Below, piece by piece: positions 8,879 to 16,834 of a stretch of DNA of 64,000 bases. The first letter of the stretch is position 1; each line of letters begins with the position of its first letter. Location of the stretch: contig JBFXCS010000002.1 in NCBI GenBank assembly GCA_050181915.1, forward strand, positions 682,001 through 746,000, read 5' to 3'. This DNA is from JBFXCS01 sp050181915. Lineage in GTDB: Bacteria > Actinomycetota > Thermoleophilia > Miltoncostaeales > Miltoncostaeaceae. A program made the position numbers and the translations under genes. The notes under the pieces were generated by a model. That model made no database searches. It had not been told where the DNA came from and saw nothing but the letters and a program-made list of their open reading frames with translations.

Positions 8879-9618
8879 GGCAGGATCGTCGCGTCCGTGC
8901 GGACCAGCTCCATGTGGACGTGGTTGCCGCTGTCCGAGGTGTAGTCGGACAGCTCCTGGGGCCCGACCTTCGAGAAGTCGCGGATCCGGCCCAGCGGCGT
9001 GACGCCCGCCTGGACGGCCGTGCCCACGACCGGCCGCTCCCCGTTCGGCGTCCCCTCGAGGTGCGACAGGCGCAGCAGCACCCCGGTCGACGCCGTCTCG
9101 GGCGCGATCGCGAGCTCGTACCCCTGGATCTGGCCCCGCACCGTGTAGTCGCTGACGCTCACGATGACGCCGTCCACCGGCGAGTAGACCGTCGTGCCGG
9201 CCGGCGCGCCCACGTCGAGGCCCGCCGCGGCGGGACCGGAGCGACCGTCCCGGTCGGCCTGGCGGATCGACAGCCCGCCCGCCGCGGTCATCTCCACGCC
9301 GCCCGGGTCGCTGACCGGGTGGAACATCGCCGCCGTCACGAGGTCGGGGTCGACCGGCAGGTTCACCTCGACGCCCTCGCCGCGCGCGATGGTGACCTCG
9401 GGCGGCCGCGCGCCGCCCGCCGCGTCGGCCTGCACCGGCGCCGCCAGCGGGGCCGGTGCGTCGTCGGCTCCGCTCGTGAGGCTCATGATGATCGCGAGCA
9501 GGACGACCACCGCCACCGGGATCGCGGCCCAGATGAGCGCGCGTCGGTCGCGGCGCAGCTCCCTCCGGCGCCGGTTGGCACGCCGCGCCGTGAGCTCCTG
9601 CCGTGTCAGGTGTGGCAT
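8875..9618 (-). CDS. Membrane-anchored M23-like (LytM) protein, probably non-catalytic
   Basis: 247 aa. A basic N-terminus precedes one membrane helix (about 28-46). An extracytoplasmic region ends in a LytM-type fold, with GLDVGAPAGTTVYSPVDG at residues 137-154 and GNHVHMEL near the C-terminus. M23 peptidases bind zinc through HxxxD and HxH. Here the HxH remains, but the first His is replaced in PAAAGLDV, so the domain may be a pseudopeptidase regulating a hydrolase. TAGCCT lies ten bases before the ATG. It is co-transcribed with the ymdB-like gene. Confidence 0.75.
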   Translation of the reverse strand: MPHLTRQELTARRANRRRRELRRDRRALIWAAIPVAVVVLLAIIMSLTSGADDAPAPLAAPVQADAAGGARPPEVTIARGEGVEVNLPVDPDLVTAAMFHPVSDPGGVEMTAAGGLSIRQADRDGRSGPAAAGLDVGAPAGTTVYSPVDGVIVSVSDYTVRGQIQGYELAIAPETASTGVLLRLSHLEGTPNGERPVVGTAVQAGVTPLGRIRDFSKVGPQELSDYTSDSGNHVHMELVRTDATILP

Positions 9619-9676
9619 CGGGGGCCGAAGGCTAGCGGAGGTGCCGGGCCATTACGACGACGGCCAACCCCGCGAC

Positions 9677-9682
9677 TAGAGT
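9677..9682 (+). promoter_or_regulatory. Leaderless-type -10 hexamer TAGAGT
   Basis: TAGAGT lies 7 bases before ATG 9690, and no ribosome site is visible. It decides the start of the AI-2E gene over GTG 9681, which lies inside the hexamer. Confidence 0.45.
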
Positions 9683-9689
9683 GCGAGAG

Positions 9690-10904
9690 ATGTCCGGGCG
9701 CGCCGCCCCCCAGCCACCGTGGGCCAGCCTCGTGGCGATCGCGTCCGTGCTGGTCATCTTCTGGATCCTGGGCCAGGTGATCGGCCACGTGCTGCTGGTC
9801 TTCACCGTCTCGGTGCTGATGGCCATGCTGCTCAACCCGCTGGTGAGGATGCTGCGGCGCCTGCGCATCCCGCGCGGCCTGGCGGTGCTGATGGTGCTGG
9901 TGGGCTTCGTCGCGGCCATCGCCCTGGCGGTGTTCCTGGTGATCTCCCCGGTGCGCACCCAGGTGGAGGAGATCCAGCAGAACCTGCCCGTCTACACCGA
10001 CCAGGCCGAGCGCCAGGCCCAGACGCTGCAGGAGTTCTTCGACCGCCGCGGCATAGACGTGGACGTGCGCGAGCGGGCCAACGCCTTCCTCAACGGGCTG
10101 CAGGACCGGGCCAGCGAGGCGGCCGACAACGTCCTCGACTACAGCCTCGACGTCATCGCGGTGCTGGTCACGATCATCGTGATCCTGGTGGCCGCGATCT
10201 ACATGCTGCTCGACGCGCCGCGCATCGCCCGGCTCGCCCAGCGCATCGGCGGGCCCGACACCGCCGCCTTCCTGCGGCGGACCGAGCGGACGCTCACCGA
10301 GTACGTCAAGGCGCAGCTGCTGGTGTCGCTGATCATCGGGGTGAGCGCCGGCATCGTGCTCTGGGTGTACGGCGTGGCGGGCCTCTTCCCGCTGGGGGCG
10401 ACCTTCGCCGTCGCCTTCACGGCCTGGGTGTTCCTGATGGAGTTCGTGCCCTACGTCGGTCCGCTGCTGGGAGCGGTGCCGCCCACCCTGCTGGCGCTGT
10501 TCACCTCGCCCTTCGCCGCGCTGTGGGTGGTGGTGGCCTTCCTGGTGATCCACCAGATCGAGGGCCACGTCGTCGTGCCCCGCATCATGGGCACCGCGGT
10601 GGGGGTGCATCCCCTGGTGGTGATCTTCGGGCTCCTGATCGGCGAGCAGCTCGCGGGCGTGCTGGGCGTGCTGATCGCCATCCCGCTGGTGGTCGTGGTG
10701 AAGGAGTCGGTGATGTTCGGCATCGAGCGCTTCGGCTTCGCGGCCACCCACCCGCGCGCGGCCGAGGCGGCCGCCGCCGCGCCGGCCGCCCCCGCGCCGG
10801 CCGCCCCCGCGGCGGCCCCCGGGGAGGCGCCCGACCGCGAGGCGACGCTGGCGCACGACGCGCCGACCTCGGTCGTCGAGGCGCCGGACCCGCGGGCCGA
10901 GTGA
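9690..10904 (+). CDS. AI-2E family transporter (PerM-like permease)
   Basis: 404 aa with about eight membrane segments. These include an N-terminal pair, a long amphipathic region (residues 90-145) and a conserved C-terminal core with GVSAGIVLWVYGV, EFVPYVGPLLGA and HQIEGHVVVPRIMG. The tail (from about 350) is a low-complexity Ala/Pro-rich stretch. Family members export diverse small molecules or sodium; the substrate is unknown. The gene overlaps the following ABC ATPase by 4 bases (GTGA). Confidence 0.85.
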   Translation: MSGRAAPQPPWASLVAIASVLVIFWILGQVIGHVLLVFTVSVLMAMLLNPLVRMLRRLRIPRGLAVLMVLVGFVAAIALAVFLVISPVRTQVEEIQQNLPVYTDQAERQAQTLQEFFDRRGIDVDVRERANAFLNGLQDRASEAADNVLDYSLDVIAVLVTIIVILVAAIYMLLDAPRIARLAQRIGGPDTAAFLRRTERTLTEYVKAQLLVSLIIGVSAGIVLWVYGVAGLFPLGATFAVAFTAWVFLMEFVPYVGPLLGAVPPTLLALFTSPFAALWVVVAFLVIHQIEGHVVVPRIMGTAVGVHPLVVIFGLLIGEQLAGVLGVLIAIPLVVVVKESVMFGIERFGFAATHPRAAEAAAAAPAAPAPAAPAAAPGEAPDREATLAHDAPTSVVEAPDPRAE

Positions 10905-11617
10905 CCGCCGCCCCCCTGCTCGCGGCCCGCGGGCTCACCCGCCGCTACCGCGGCGTCGCCGCCCTCGACGGCGTCGACCTCGACCTCGCCGCCGGCGAGT
11001 CGGTGGCGCTGCTGGGGCCGAACGGGGCCGGCAAGACCACCCTCCTGGGGATGCTGGCCGGGGTCACCCGGCGGGACGGCGGCACGGTCGAATGGCCCTC
11101 GGGCGACGGCCGCCGGGTGGGGTGGGTGCCCCAGCAGCCGGCGGTCTACGCGCGGCTCACGACCCGCGAGAACCTGCGCCTGTTCGCCGCCCTGGAGGGC
11201 GCCCCCGACCCGGACGCGACCGCCGCCGAGCTGCTCGCCCGCGCCGACCTGGGCGCGTTCGCCGACCGGCTCGCGTCGCGCCTGTCCACCGGCACCCTGC
11301 AGCGGCTCAACCTCGCGGTAGCGCTCGCGGGCCGCCCGGACGCGCTGCTGCTCGACGAGCCCAGCGCCACCCTCAGCCCGGATCAGCGGCTGCGCATGTG
11401 GGACTGGCTGCACGGCCTGCGCGCCGACGGCGGCCCCGCGATCCTCTTCTCCACCCAGTCGGTGGAGGAGGCCGGCCGCCACGCCGACCGCCTGGTGGTG
11501 CTGGCCGGGGGGCGCCTGCGCTTCTCGGGCACCGTCGCCGATCTGACCGGCGGCGGGGCCGGCGACGCGGCCGCCGCCGAGCGCGCCTTCCTGCGGCTGG
11601 TGGAGTCGTCTCCCTGA
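10901..11617 (+). CDS. ABC transporter ATP-binding protein
   Basis: 238 aa. Walker A is LLGPNGAGKTTLL (about residues 38-50), Walker B is LLLDEPSATLS, and the H-loop position has Q (FSTQSVEE) where a His is usual. The signature is LSTGTLQRL rather than LSGGQ. The substituted H-loop and signature suggest modest ATPase activity or a slow transporter. Translation starts at a GTG overlapping the previous stop. It pairs with the permease that follows. Confidence 0.85.
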   Translation: MTAAPLLAARGLTRRYRGVAALDGVDLDLAAGESVALLGPNGAGKTTLLGMLAGVTRRDGGTVEWPSGDGRRVGWVPQQPAVYARLTTRENLRLFAALEGAPDPDATAAELLARADLGAFADRLASRLSTGTLQRLNLAVALAGRPDALLLDEPSATLSPDQRLRMWDWLHGLRADGGPAILFSTQSVEEAGRHADRLVVLAGGRLRFSGTVADLTGGGAGDAAAAERAFLRLVESSP

Positions 11618-11631
11618 GGGGCGCCCTGCTC

Positions 11632-12957
11632 ATGCTGGGCAAGGACCTGCGCCTGGTGCGGCGCGGGCCGGCGGTCGTCGCCGCCCTGCTGCTGTACCCG
11701 CTGCTGGTGGCCTTCATCGTGGCCCTGGCCCTGCAGGGCGACGACCGCCGGCCCGTGATCGCCGTGGTCAACCTCGACGCCTCCGGCCGCACCGTCGCGG
11801 TCGGCGACCAGCGCCTGTCGATCGACGACTACATCGACCGGCTGGCCGACGACGTGGACGTGCGCGAGCTGCCGGCGGGCGAGGCGGCCGACGCCCTCGC
11901 CGCGGGGCGCGTCAGCGCGGTGCTCACCATCCCCGAGCGCTTCATCGCCGACCTCCAGGCCGGGGTCAGCCGCCCGCGGCTGGTGCTGCAGACCAACCGG
12001 CGCTCGCCGATCGAGGCGGACGCCATCTCGCGCCGCCTCGAGGCCGCGATCTTCCGCCTCAACCAGCGTCTGGCCGAGGGCTACGTCGACCAGGTGCTGG
12101 CGCTGGTCGATCTGGTGGTGAACGGGGGGCAGCTGGGCGTGTTCGGCCGCGACGGCGAGGCGCTGGGGCTGGGGCGCAGCCGGGAGATCGTCACCGCGCT
12201 GCAGCGCGACCTGCGCTCCCGCGGGGACGACGCCCTCGCCGACCGGCTCGACCCGCTGCTGGCCTTCGTCGACACGACGGGCCGCAACCTCGACCTGGCG
12301 CGCCCGGCGGCCGAGGCGATCCGCGCGCCGATCGAGCTGGACGTCGAGCAGAACGAGGGCGGCCGCGAGCCGCTGTCGGCCTTCGGCCTGGCCGCCGCGC
12401 TGCTGGTGAGCCTGGGCCTGGCGGGCGCCCTGCTGGCGGCGGCGCTGACCGCCTCGGAACGGGAGGACCGGGTGCTGTCCCGCCTGGGGCGGGGACTGGT
12501 GGCGCCGGGCTGGCTGGCCGCCGAGAAGATGGCGCTCACCGCCGCCGCCTGCCTGGTGGTGGGGCTGGTCCTGCTCGGCGGCGTCGCCGCGACGACCTCG
12601 CTCGCGGTGAGCCGCTGGGCCGTGTGGCTGCCCGCGCTGGCGCTGTGCGGCCTGGCGGTCGCGGGCCTCGGCGTCCTGGCCGGCGCCCTCGCCCGCGAGA
12701 CCCGCACGGCGCTGCTCGTGACCCTGATGGTGGCGGTGCCGCTGCTCGCCCTGGGCCTCCTGCCCGGCTCGCGGGTGGCCGGCGCCGTATCGCAGGTCGT
12801 GCCGTTCGGCCCCGCCTTCGACCTGTTCCAGACGCTGCTGGTCGAGCCGTCTGTCGGCGCCGGCGACGTGCTGCCCGACCTGGGCCACCTGGCGCTGATC
12901 GCCGCGATCGCGGGCACCCTCGCCGCCCTGGCGCTGCGCCGGCGCGCATCCGACTGA
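11632..12957 (+). CDS. ABC-2 type transporter permease
   Basis: 441 aa. One N-terminal membrane helix (AVVAALLLYPLLVAFIVAL) is followed by an extracytoplasmic domain of about 210 residues. Five to six helices follow from about residue 255. This is the layout of ABC-2 exporters. ATG 11632 is chosen because GAGGGG at 11616-11620 lies upstream and overlaps the stop of the ATPase. The cargo is unknown; lipids, peptides or drugs are all possible. Confidence 0.82.
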   Translation: MLGKDLRLVRRGPAVVAALLLYPLLVAFIVALALQGDDRRPVIAVVNLDASGRTVAVGDQRLSIDDYIDRLADDVDVRELPAGEAADALAAGRVSAVLTIPERFIADLQAGVSRPRLVLQTNRRSPIEADAISRRLEAAIFRLNQRLAEGYVDQVLALVDLVVNGGQLGVFGRDGEALGLGRSREIVTALQRDLRSRGDDALADRLDPLLAFVDTTGRNLDLARPAAEAIRAPIELDVEQNEGGREPLSAFGLAAALLVSLGLAGALLAAALTASEREDRVLSRLGRGLVAPGWLAAEKMALTAAACLVVGLVLLGGVAATTSLAVSRWAVWLPALALCGLAVAGLGVLAGALARETRTALLVTLMVAVPLLALGLLPGSRVAGAVSQVVPFGPAFDLFQTLLVEPSVGAGDVLPDLGHLALIAAIAGTLAALALRRRASD

Positions 12958-13011
12958 CGGCCGCGCGGGGGCCGCCCGTCCGCTATTCTCACGAACACCT
13001 TAGATTTTCGA

Positions 13012-14670
13012 GTGATTTGGGGTGGGATGGGATCACGAGGCGGCGGGCAGTGGGCGCGCGGATACCGCGAGCCCCTCAACGGGACGGAGCGCTGGAAGCG
13101 CGACGACGACGGGCTGAACGTCCGGGCGAGGATCGTCGACCACTACTCGCGCCAGGGCTTCGGCTCGATCTGGCCCGACGACCTGCGCGGCCGGTTCCGC
13201 TGGTGGGGGCTCTACACCCAGCGCCGCCAGGGGGCGGTGGGCGACCTCGACGAGATCGAGGACGAGCACTTCATGATGCGGGTGCGCATCCCCGCCGGGC
13301 GGCTCACGAGCACGCAGCTGCGCACGATCGGCCGGCTGGCCGAGCGCTACGGGCGCAACGTGGCCGACGTCACCGACCGCCAGAACGTGCAGCTGCACTG
13401 GGTGCGCATCGAGGACGTGCCCGCGATCTGGGACGAGCTCGAGGCGGTGGGCCTCAACACGGCGCAGGCCTGCGGCGACGTGCCGCGCAACACCATCGGC
13501 TGCCCGCTCGCCGGCGTGGACGCCGACGAGCTCATCGACGTGACGCCGTTCGTGAGGGAGATCGAGGCCAACCTCCTGGATCCGGCCTTCAGCAACCTGC
13601 CGCGCAAGTACAAGACGTCGCTCTCGGGGTGCGCCGACCACTGCGCCCAGCACGAGATCAACGACATCGCCTTCGTCGCCGTGCGCGACGGCGAGCGGGT
13701 GGGCTTCGACCTCTGGGTCGGCGGCGGGCTGGGCCCCGCGCCCAAGCTCGCCCGGCGCCTGGGCGCGTTCGTGCCGCCCGAGCGGGTGGGCGAGGTGTGG
13801 AAGGGCCTCACCGGCCTCTTCCGCGACCACGGCTACCGGCGGGCGCGCAACTACGCCCGCCTCAAGTTCCTGATGGCCGACTGGGGCCCGGAGCGCATCC
13901 GCGAGGTGCTGGAGCGCGAGTACCTCTCCGCGCCGCTGGAGGACGGCCCGGCGCCCGCCGACTCGGCGACGGCCCAGCGCGACCACGTGGGGATCTTCGC
14001 GCAGTCGGACGGGCGGTCGCTGATCGGGGCGGCGCCCCGCGCCGGGCGCACCTCCGGCACCGAGCTGCAGCGCGTGGCCGACCTCGCCGACATCCACGGC
14101 GAGGGCCGCATCCGGCTCACGACGCGCCAGAAGATCGTGCTGCTCGACATCGACCCCGCCCGCGCGGAGCGGGTGGCCGACGAGCTCGAGCGGCTGGGCC
14201 TGGTGGTGCGCTCCGGCCCGCTGCGGGCGACGACCATGGCCTGCACCGGCACCGAGTTCTGCAAGCTCGCGCTGGTCGAGACGAAGGCGCGCGCGGTGGC
14301 CCTGGCCGAGGAGCTCGAGCGGCGGCTGCCCGAGCTCGACGAGCCGCTGCGCATCCACGTGAACGGCTGCCCCAACTCGTGCGCGCGGGTGCAGATCGCC
14401 GACATCGGCCTGCTGGGATCGCTGGTCCCCGGGGCGGACGGGACCCGCGAGGAGGGCTTCCAGGTGATGCTGGGAGGCCATCTGGGCGTCGATCCGGCGC
14501 TGGGCCGGCGCGTGAAGGGCGTGCGCGTGAGGTCGGCCGACCTCGATGACTACCTGGAGGGCGTGCTGCGCACCTACCTGGACACGCGCACCGAGGACGA
14601 GCCCTTCCACTCCTGGGCGGCGCGAGCGCCGGAGGAGTGGACCGCCCTCGCCCCGGTCGGGGCCGTGTGA
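13012..14670 (+). CDS. Siroheme-dependent ferredoxin:nitrite/sulfite reductase
   Basis: 552 aa. It has the N-terminal signature RWWGLYTQRRQG and two ferredoxin-like half domains. The [4Fe-4S]-siroheme cysteines are ACTGTEFC and NGCPNSC (C-x5-C ... C-x3-C). It performs six-electron reduction of sulfite to sulfide or nitrite to ammonia; sequence alone does not separate these. TAGATT (13001-13006) sits 5 bases before GTG 13012, and ATG 13027 is an alternative start. A tiny zinc-ribbon gene overlaps its stop. Confidence 0.9.
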   Translation: MIWGGMGSRGGGQWARGYREPLNGTERWKRDDDGLNVRARIVDHYSRQGFGSIWPDDLRGRFRWWGLYTQRRQGAVGDLDEIEDEHFMMRVRIPAGRLTSTQLRTIGRLAERYGRNVADVTDRQNVQLHWVRIEDVPAIWDELEAVGLNTAQACGDVPRNTIGCPLAGVDADELIDVTPFVREIEANLLDPAFSNLPRKYKTSLSGCADHCAQHEINDIAFVAVRDGERVGFDLWVGGGLGPAPKLARRLGAFVPPERVGEVWKGLTGLFRDHGYRRARNYARLKFLMADWGPERIREVLEREYLSAPLEDGPAPADSATAQRDHVGIFAQSDGRSLIGAAPRAGRTSGTELQRVADLADIHGEGRIRLTTRQKIVLLDIDPARAERVADELERLGLVVRSGPLRATTMACTGTEFCKLALVETKARAVALAEELERRLPELDEPLRIHVNGCPNSCARVQIADIGLLGSLVPGADGTREEGFQVMLGGHLGVDPALGRRVKGVRVRSADLDDYLEGVLRTYLDTRTEDEPFHSWAARAPEEWTALAPVGAV

Positions 14671-14816
14671 GCGGGGCGGCGGGGACCCGGGTGGCGCCCG
14701 CCGTCTGCCCCTACTGCGCCGGCGAGGACCTGCGGCCGGTGGAGGCGGGGGCGCGGCACTGCCCCGACTGCGACCGGCGCTTCACGGTCACCTTCCTGGG
14801 CCTGGGCCCCGGCTGA
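14667..14816 (+). CDS. Small zinc-ribbon protein coupled to the siroheme reductase
   Basis: 49 aa, missed by length filters. GTG 14667 overlaps the reductase stop (GTGA). The product has VCPYCAGEDL and HCPDCDRRF, two CxxC pairs 14 residues apart, which form a probable zinc or iron site. Short cysteine-rich proteins often follow actinobacterial sulfite reductases. A role in reductase maturation or electron transfer is inferred from coupling only. Its last 29 bases overlap the convergent gene's 3' end. Confidence 0.65.
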   Translation: MSGAAGTRVAPAVCPYCAGEDLRPVEAGARHCPDCDRRFTVTFLGLGPG

Positions 14817-15198
14817 CCGCCGCGGCCGCCGGGCCGGGGTGGCGCTCCCGGTCCGGCGGCCGCCCCATCGCGGCGGCGGCGGCGCTGAAGGCGACCGTGC
14901 CGGTCACGAGCCCCGGCCACGGGTGCCCGGCCGCGACCACGAGGCCGTCGGCGACGCCGCCGATGACCGTCGCCGCGGCCAGCTCGCGGCCGCCGAGGCG
15001 CCATCCCGCCCCCGCCTGCAGCAGCGCGCCGGAGCCCGCCGCGGTCAGCACCCACAGCCCGGGGCCCATCAGCCACGGCGCGGCCCGCACGGCCCTCTCG
15101 AGCGGCGCGACGGCGAAGACCGCGGCGATCAGGCAGCCCGCGACGGCCCAGGTCGTCACCAGGCCGTCGGCGAGGCGCCGGGCGGGCCGCGCGCTCAT
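14788..15198 (-). CDS. Small polytopic membrane protein, unknown
   Basis: 136 aa with about four hydrophobic segments between residues 10 and 112 (TTWAVAGCLIAAVFAVAPL, GPGLWVLTAAGSGALL and others) and a Pro/Gly-rich tail. Its ATG overlaps the stop of the upstream cupin gene by 4 bases, so both come from one message and may share control by the dyad at 15812-15840. No family is recognised. Confidence 0.65.
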   Translation of the reverse strand: MSARPARRLADGLVTTWAVAGCLIAAVFAVAPLERAVRAAPWLMGPGLWVLTAAGSGALLQAGAGWRLGGRELAAATVIGGVADGLVVAAGHPWPGLVTGTVAFSAAAAAMGRPPDRERHPGPAAAAVSRGPGPGR

Positions 15199-15800
15199 CG
15201 CGCCGCGGCGCCGGCCGCCGCCGGCCCGGCCGCTACCCCGTCACCGGCCGGCGGGTCGGTGAGCCAGATCGCGACCACGGCCCGCGCCTCGGCGGACTCC
15301 CTGCCCTCCCAGCCGAGCCGCTCGGCGTAGCGCCGCTCGAGCTGCCGGCGCAGGCCGACCGGCTCGTGGTCGTTCACGATCACCAGCCGCGAGCCGGCGT
15401 CGAGCGCCTCGAGGGCGGCGATCACCAGCCGGTGGCGCTGCGGGCGGGGCAGCCCGGTCAGGTCGAGCAGCGCCTCCGAGGACAGGTCGCCGTCGCCGGG
15501 GGCCGGCCCGCAGGCCTGCACCCGGTCCCCCGCCGGGACCAGCACCGCCAGCAGTCGCGCCTCGCCCGATCCGGGGTTGGTGACCGAGACGCGCCGGTCA
15601 CCCGGAATGGCGACCGAGACGCCCGGGCTCAGCTCGGCCTCGTCTCCGTCCCAGGAGACGCGCGCGGCGCCCGCCAGGGCGACCAGGGTGAGGTCGCGGT
15701 CTCCGTGGTCGTGCGCGGGCAGCGCGGCGGACGCGGGCAGGGCGATCCGCACGACGCGGGTGCCCGGGGGGAAGGGGGTGACGACGGCGTCGGCGGCCAT
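15195..15800 (-). CDS. Cupin plus DUF2249 (TusA-like) protein
   Basis: 201 aa. Residues 1-90 form a small cupin (PAHDHGDRDLTLVALAG, then SPGVSVAIPGDRRVSV). Residues 105-165 resemble DUF2249: DLTGLPRPQRHRLVIAALE, then LVIVNDHEPVGLRRQLERRY. DUF2249 proteins are often linked to nitric oxide or denitrification responses and sulfur-relay folds. AGGAGG lies five bases before ATG 15800, an unusually strong ribosome site for this window. An AT-rich dyad upstream suggests regulated expression. Confidence 0.75.
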   Translation of the reverse strand: MAADAVVTPFPPGTRVVRIALPASAALPAHDHGDRDLTLVALAGAARVSWDGDEAELSPGVSVAIPGDRRVSVTNPGSGEARLLAVLVPAGDRVQACGPAPGDGDLSSEALLDLTGLPRPQRHRLVIAALEALDAGSRLVIVNDHEPVGLRRQLERRYAERLGWEGRESAEARAVVAIWLTDPPAGDGVAAGPAAAGAAAR

Positions 15801-15811
15801 GAGGTCCTCCT

Positions 15812-15840
15812 AAATACGGTCCATATGACGACCTATATTT
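15812..15840. promoter_or_regulatory. AT-rich dyad, putative operator of the cupin operon
   Basis: The pattern is AAATAC-GGTC-CATATGAC-GACC-TATATTT. The GGTC/GACC arms are exact and the AAATA/TATTT flanks nearly so. It is one of the few AT-rich patches in the window and lies 12 bases before the cupin start, placed to block or recruit RNA polymerase. Rrf2/NsrR-like or similar redox regulators are possible readers, but no adjacent regulator identifies it. Confidence 0.5.
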
Positions 15841-15941
15841 GCCGCCGGCGGCCCCGCGGTCGAGCCCCCGGCGCCATCCAGGGACGAACGGCCACCCCGG
15901 GCGCGGGGTAAGAACGGCGCGGCGGGCGACACCAACCGGAC

Positions 15942-16592
15942 ATGGCCACCGCCTCTGCGACGATCCCCGGCATCGACGCCGAGTCCCGACAGTGGCTGGC
16001 CGACCTGCGCTCCGAGGGCGGGCCGCGCGAGCGCGCCGTGGCGCGGCTGCACGACCTGCTGGTGGGGGCGGCCCGCTTCGAGGTGGCCCGCAGGCGGCGC
16101 GCCCTGCCCGGCGCGCCGGGCGACGAGCTCGACGACATCGCCCGCGAGGCGGCGGCCGACGCCGTGATGAGCGTGCTGCGGCGGCTCGACGACTACCGCG
16201 GCCTGAGCCGCTTCACCACCTGGGCGTACAAGTTCGCCCTGCTGGAGGCGGCGGTGGCGCTGCGCCGCCGCGCGTGGCGCGAGCGCGAGGTGGTGATGGA
16301 CCCGGCCCGCTGGGAGATGCTCCCCGTGGCCGGCGGCGACCCCCACGGCGACGTGGCGCGCTCCCAGCTGATGCGGGCGATCGCCCGGGCCGTCGACGGC
16401 GCGCTCACGCCGCGCCAGCGCGAGGTGCTGGTCGCGCTCACGATCCGGGGCGAGCCCATCGACGTGCTCGCCGAGCGGCTCGGCGCCACCCGCGGCGCCG
16501 TCTACAAGGCCCTGCACGACGCCCGCCGGCGCCTGCGCGCGGAGCTGGCGGCGCAGGGCCTCGACCCGTCCGCCTGCGGAGGCGCGGGATGA
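15942..16592 (+). CDS. Sigma-70 family (ECF-like) RNA polymerase sigma factor
   Basis: 216 aa. Region 2 shows AADAVMSVLRRLDDYRGLSR followed by FTTWAYKFALLEA. Region 4 shows LTPRQREVLVALTIRG, then IDVLAERLGATRGAVYKAL and HDARRRLRAEL. The longer-than-usual linker and the presence of an anti-sigma gene overlapping by 4 bases mark a sigma/anti-sigma pair. The downstream genes gpgS and folE follow with overlaps and may belong to its own operon. Confidence 0.85.
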   Translation: MATASATIPGIDAESRQWLADLRSEGGPRERAVARLHDLLVGAARFEVARRRRALPGAPGDELDDIAREAAADAVMSVLRRLDDYRGLSRFTTWAYKFALLEAAVALRRRAWREREVVMDPARWEMLPVAGGDPHGDVARSQLMRAIARAVDGALTPRQREVLVALTIRGEPIDVLAERLGATRGAVYKALHDARRRLRAELAAQGLDPSACGGAG

Positions 16593-16834
16593 CCGACCCG
16601 CGCCTCATCGAGCGGCTGCTCGGGCCCGCCGATCCCGAGATCGGCTGCGACGAGTGCTTCGACGAGCTCGACCGCTACGTCGAGCTGACGGTAGCGGGCG
16701 GGGACGGCGGCGCCGAGATGGCCGGGATGCGCGCCCACCTCGAGGGCTGCCCGGCCTGCCGGGAGGAGTACGAGAGCCTGCGCGACCTGGTGGCGGGAGA
16801 GCGCGCGCACGAGCCCCCCGCGGAGGCTCCGTGA
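16589..16834 (+). CDS. Zinc-containing anti-sigma factor (ZAS-like)
   Basis: 81 aa soluble protein. CDECFDELDRYVEL at the N-terminus is followed by HLEGCPACREEY, the HxxxCxxC zinc motif of anti-sigma factors, where zinc release under thiol stress frees the sigma factor. It overlaps both the sigma gene (ATGA) and gpgS (GTGA). The sensing role is inferred from the motif and position. Confidence 0.82.
   Translation: MTDPRLIERLLGPADPEIGCDECFDELDRYVELTVAGGDGGAEMAGMRAHLEGCPACREEYESLRDLVAGERAHEPPAEAP

Noticed and set aside
9606..10856. His/Gln-rich minus-strand frame opposite the AI-2E transporter
   Set aside because: The apparent His richness comes from antisense GTG/CTG codons; the plus-strand gene is clearly real.
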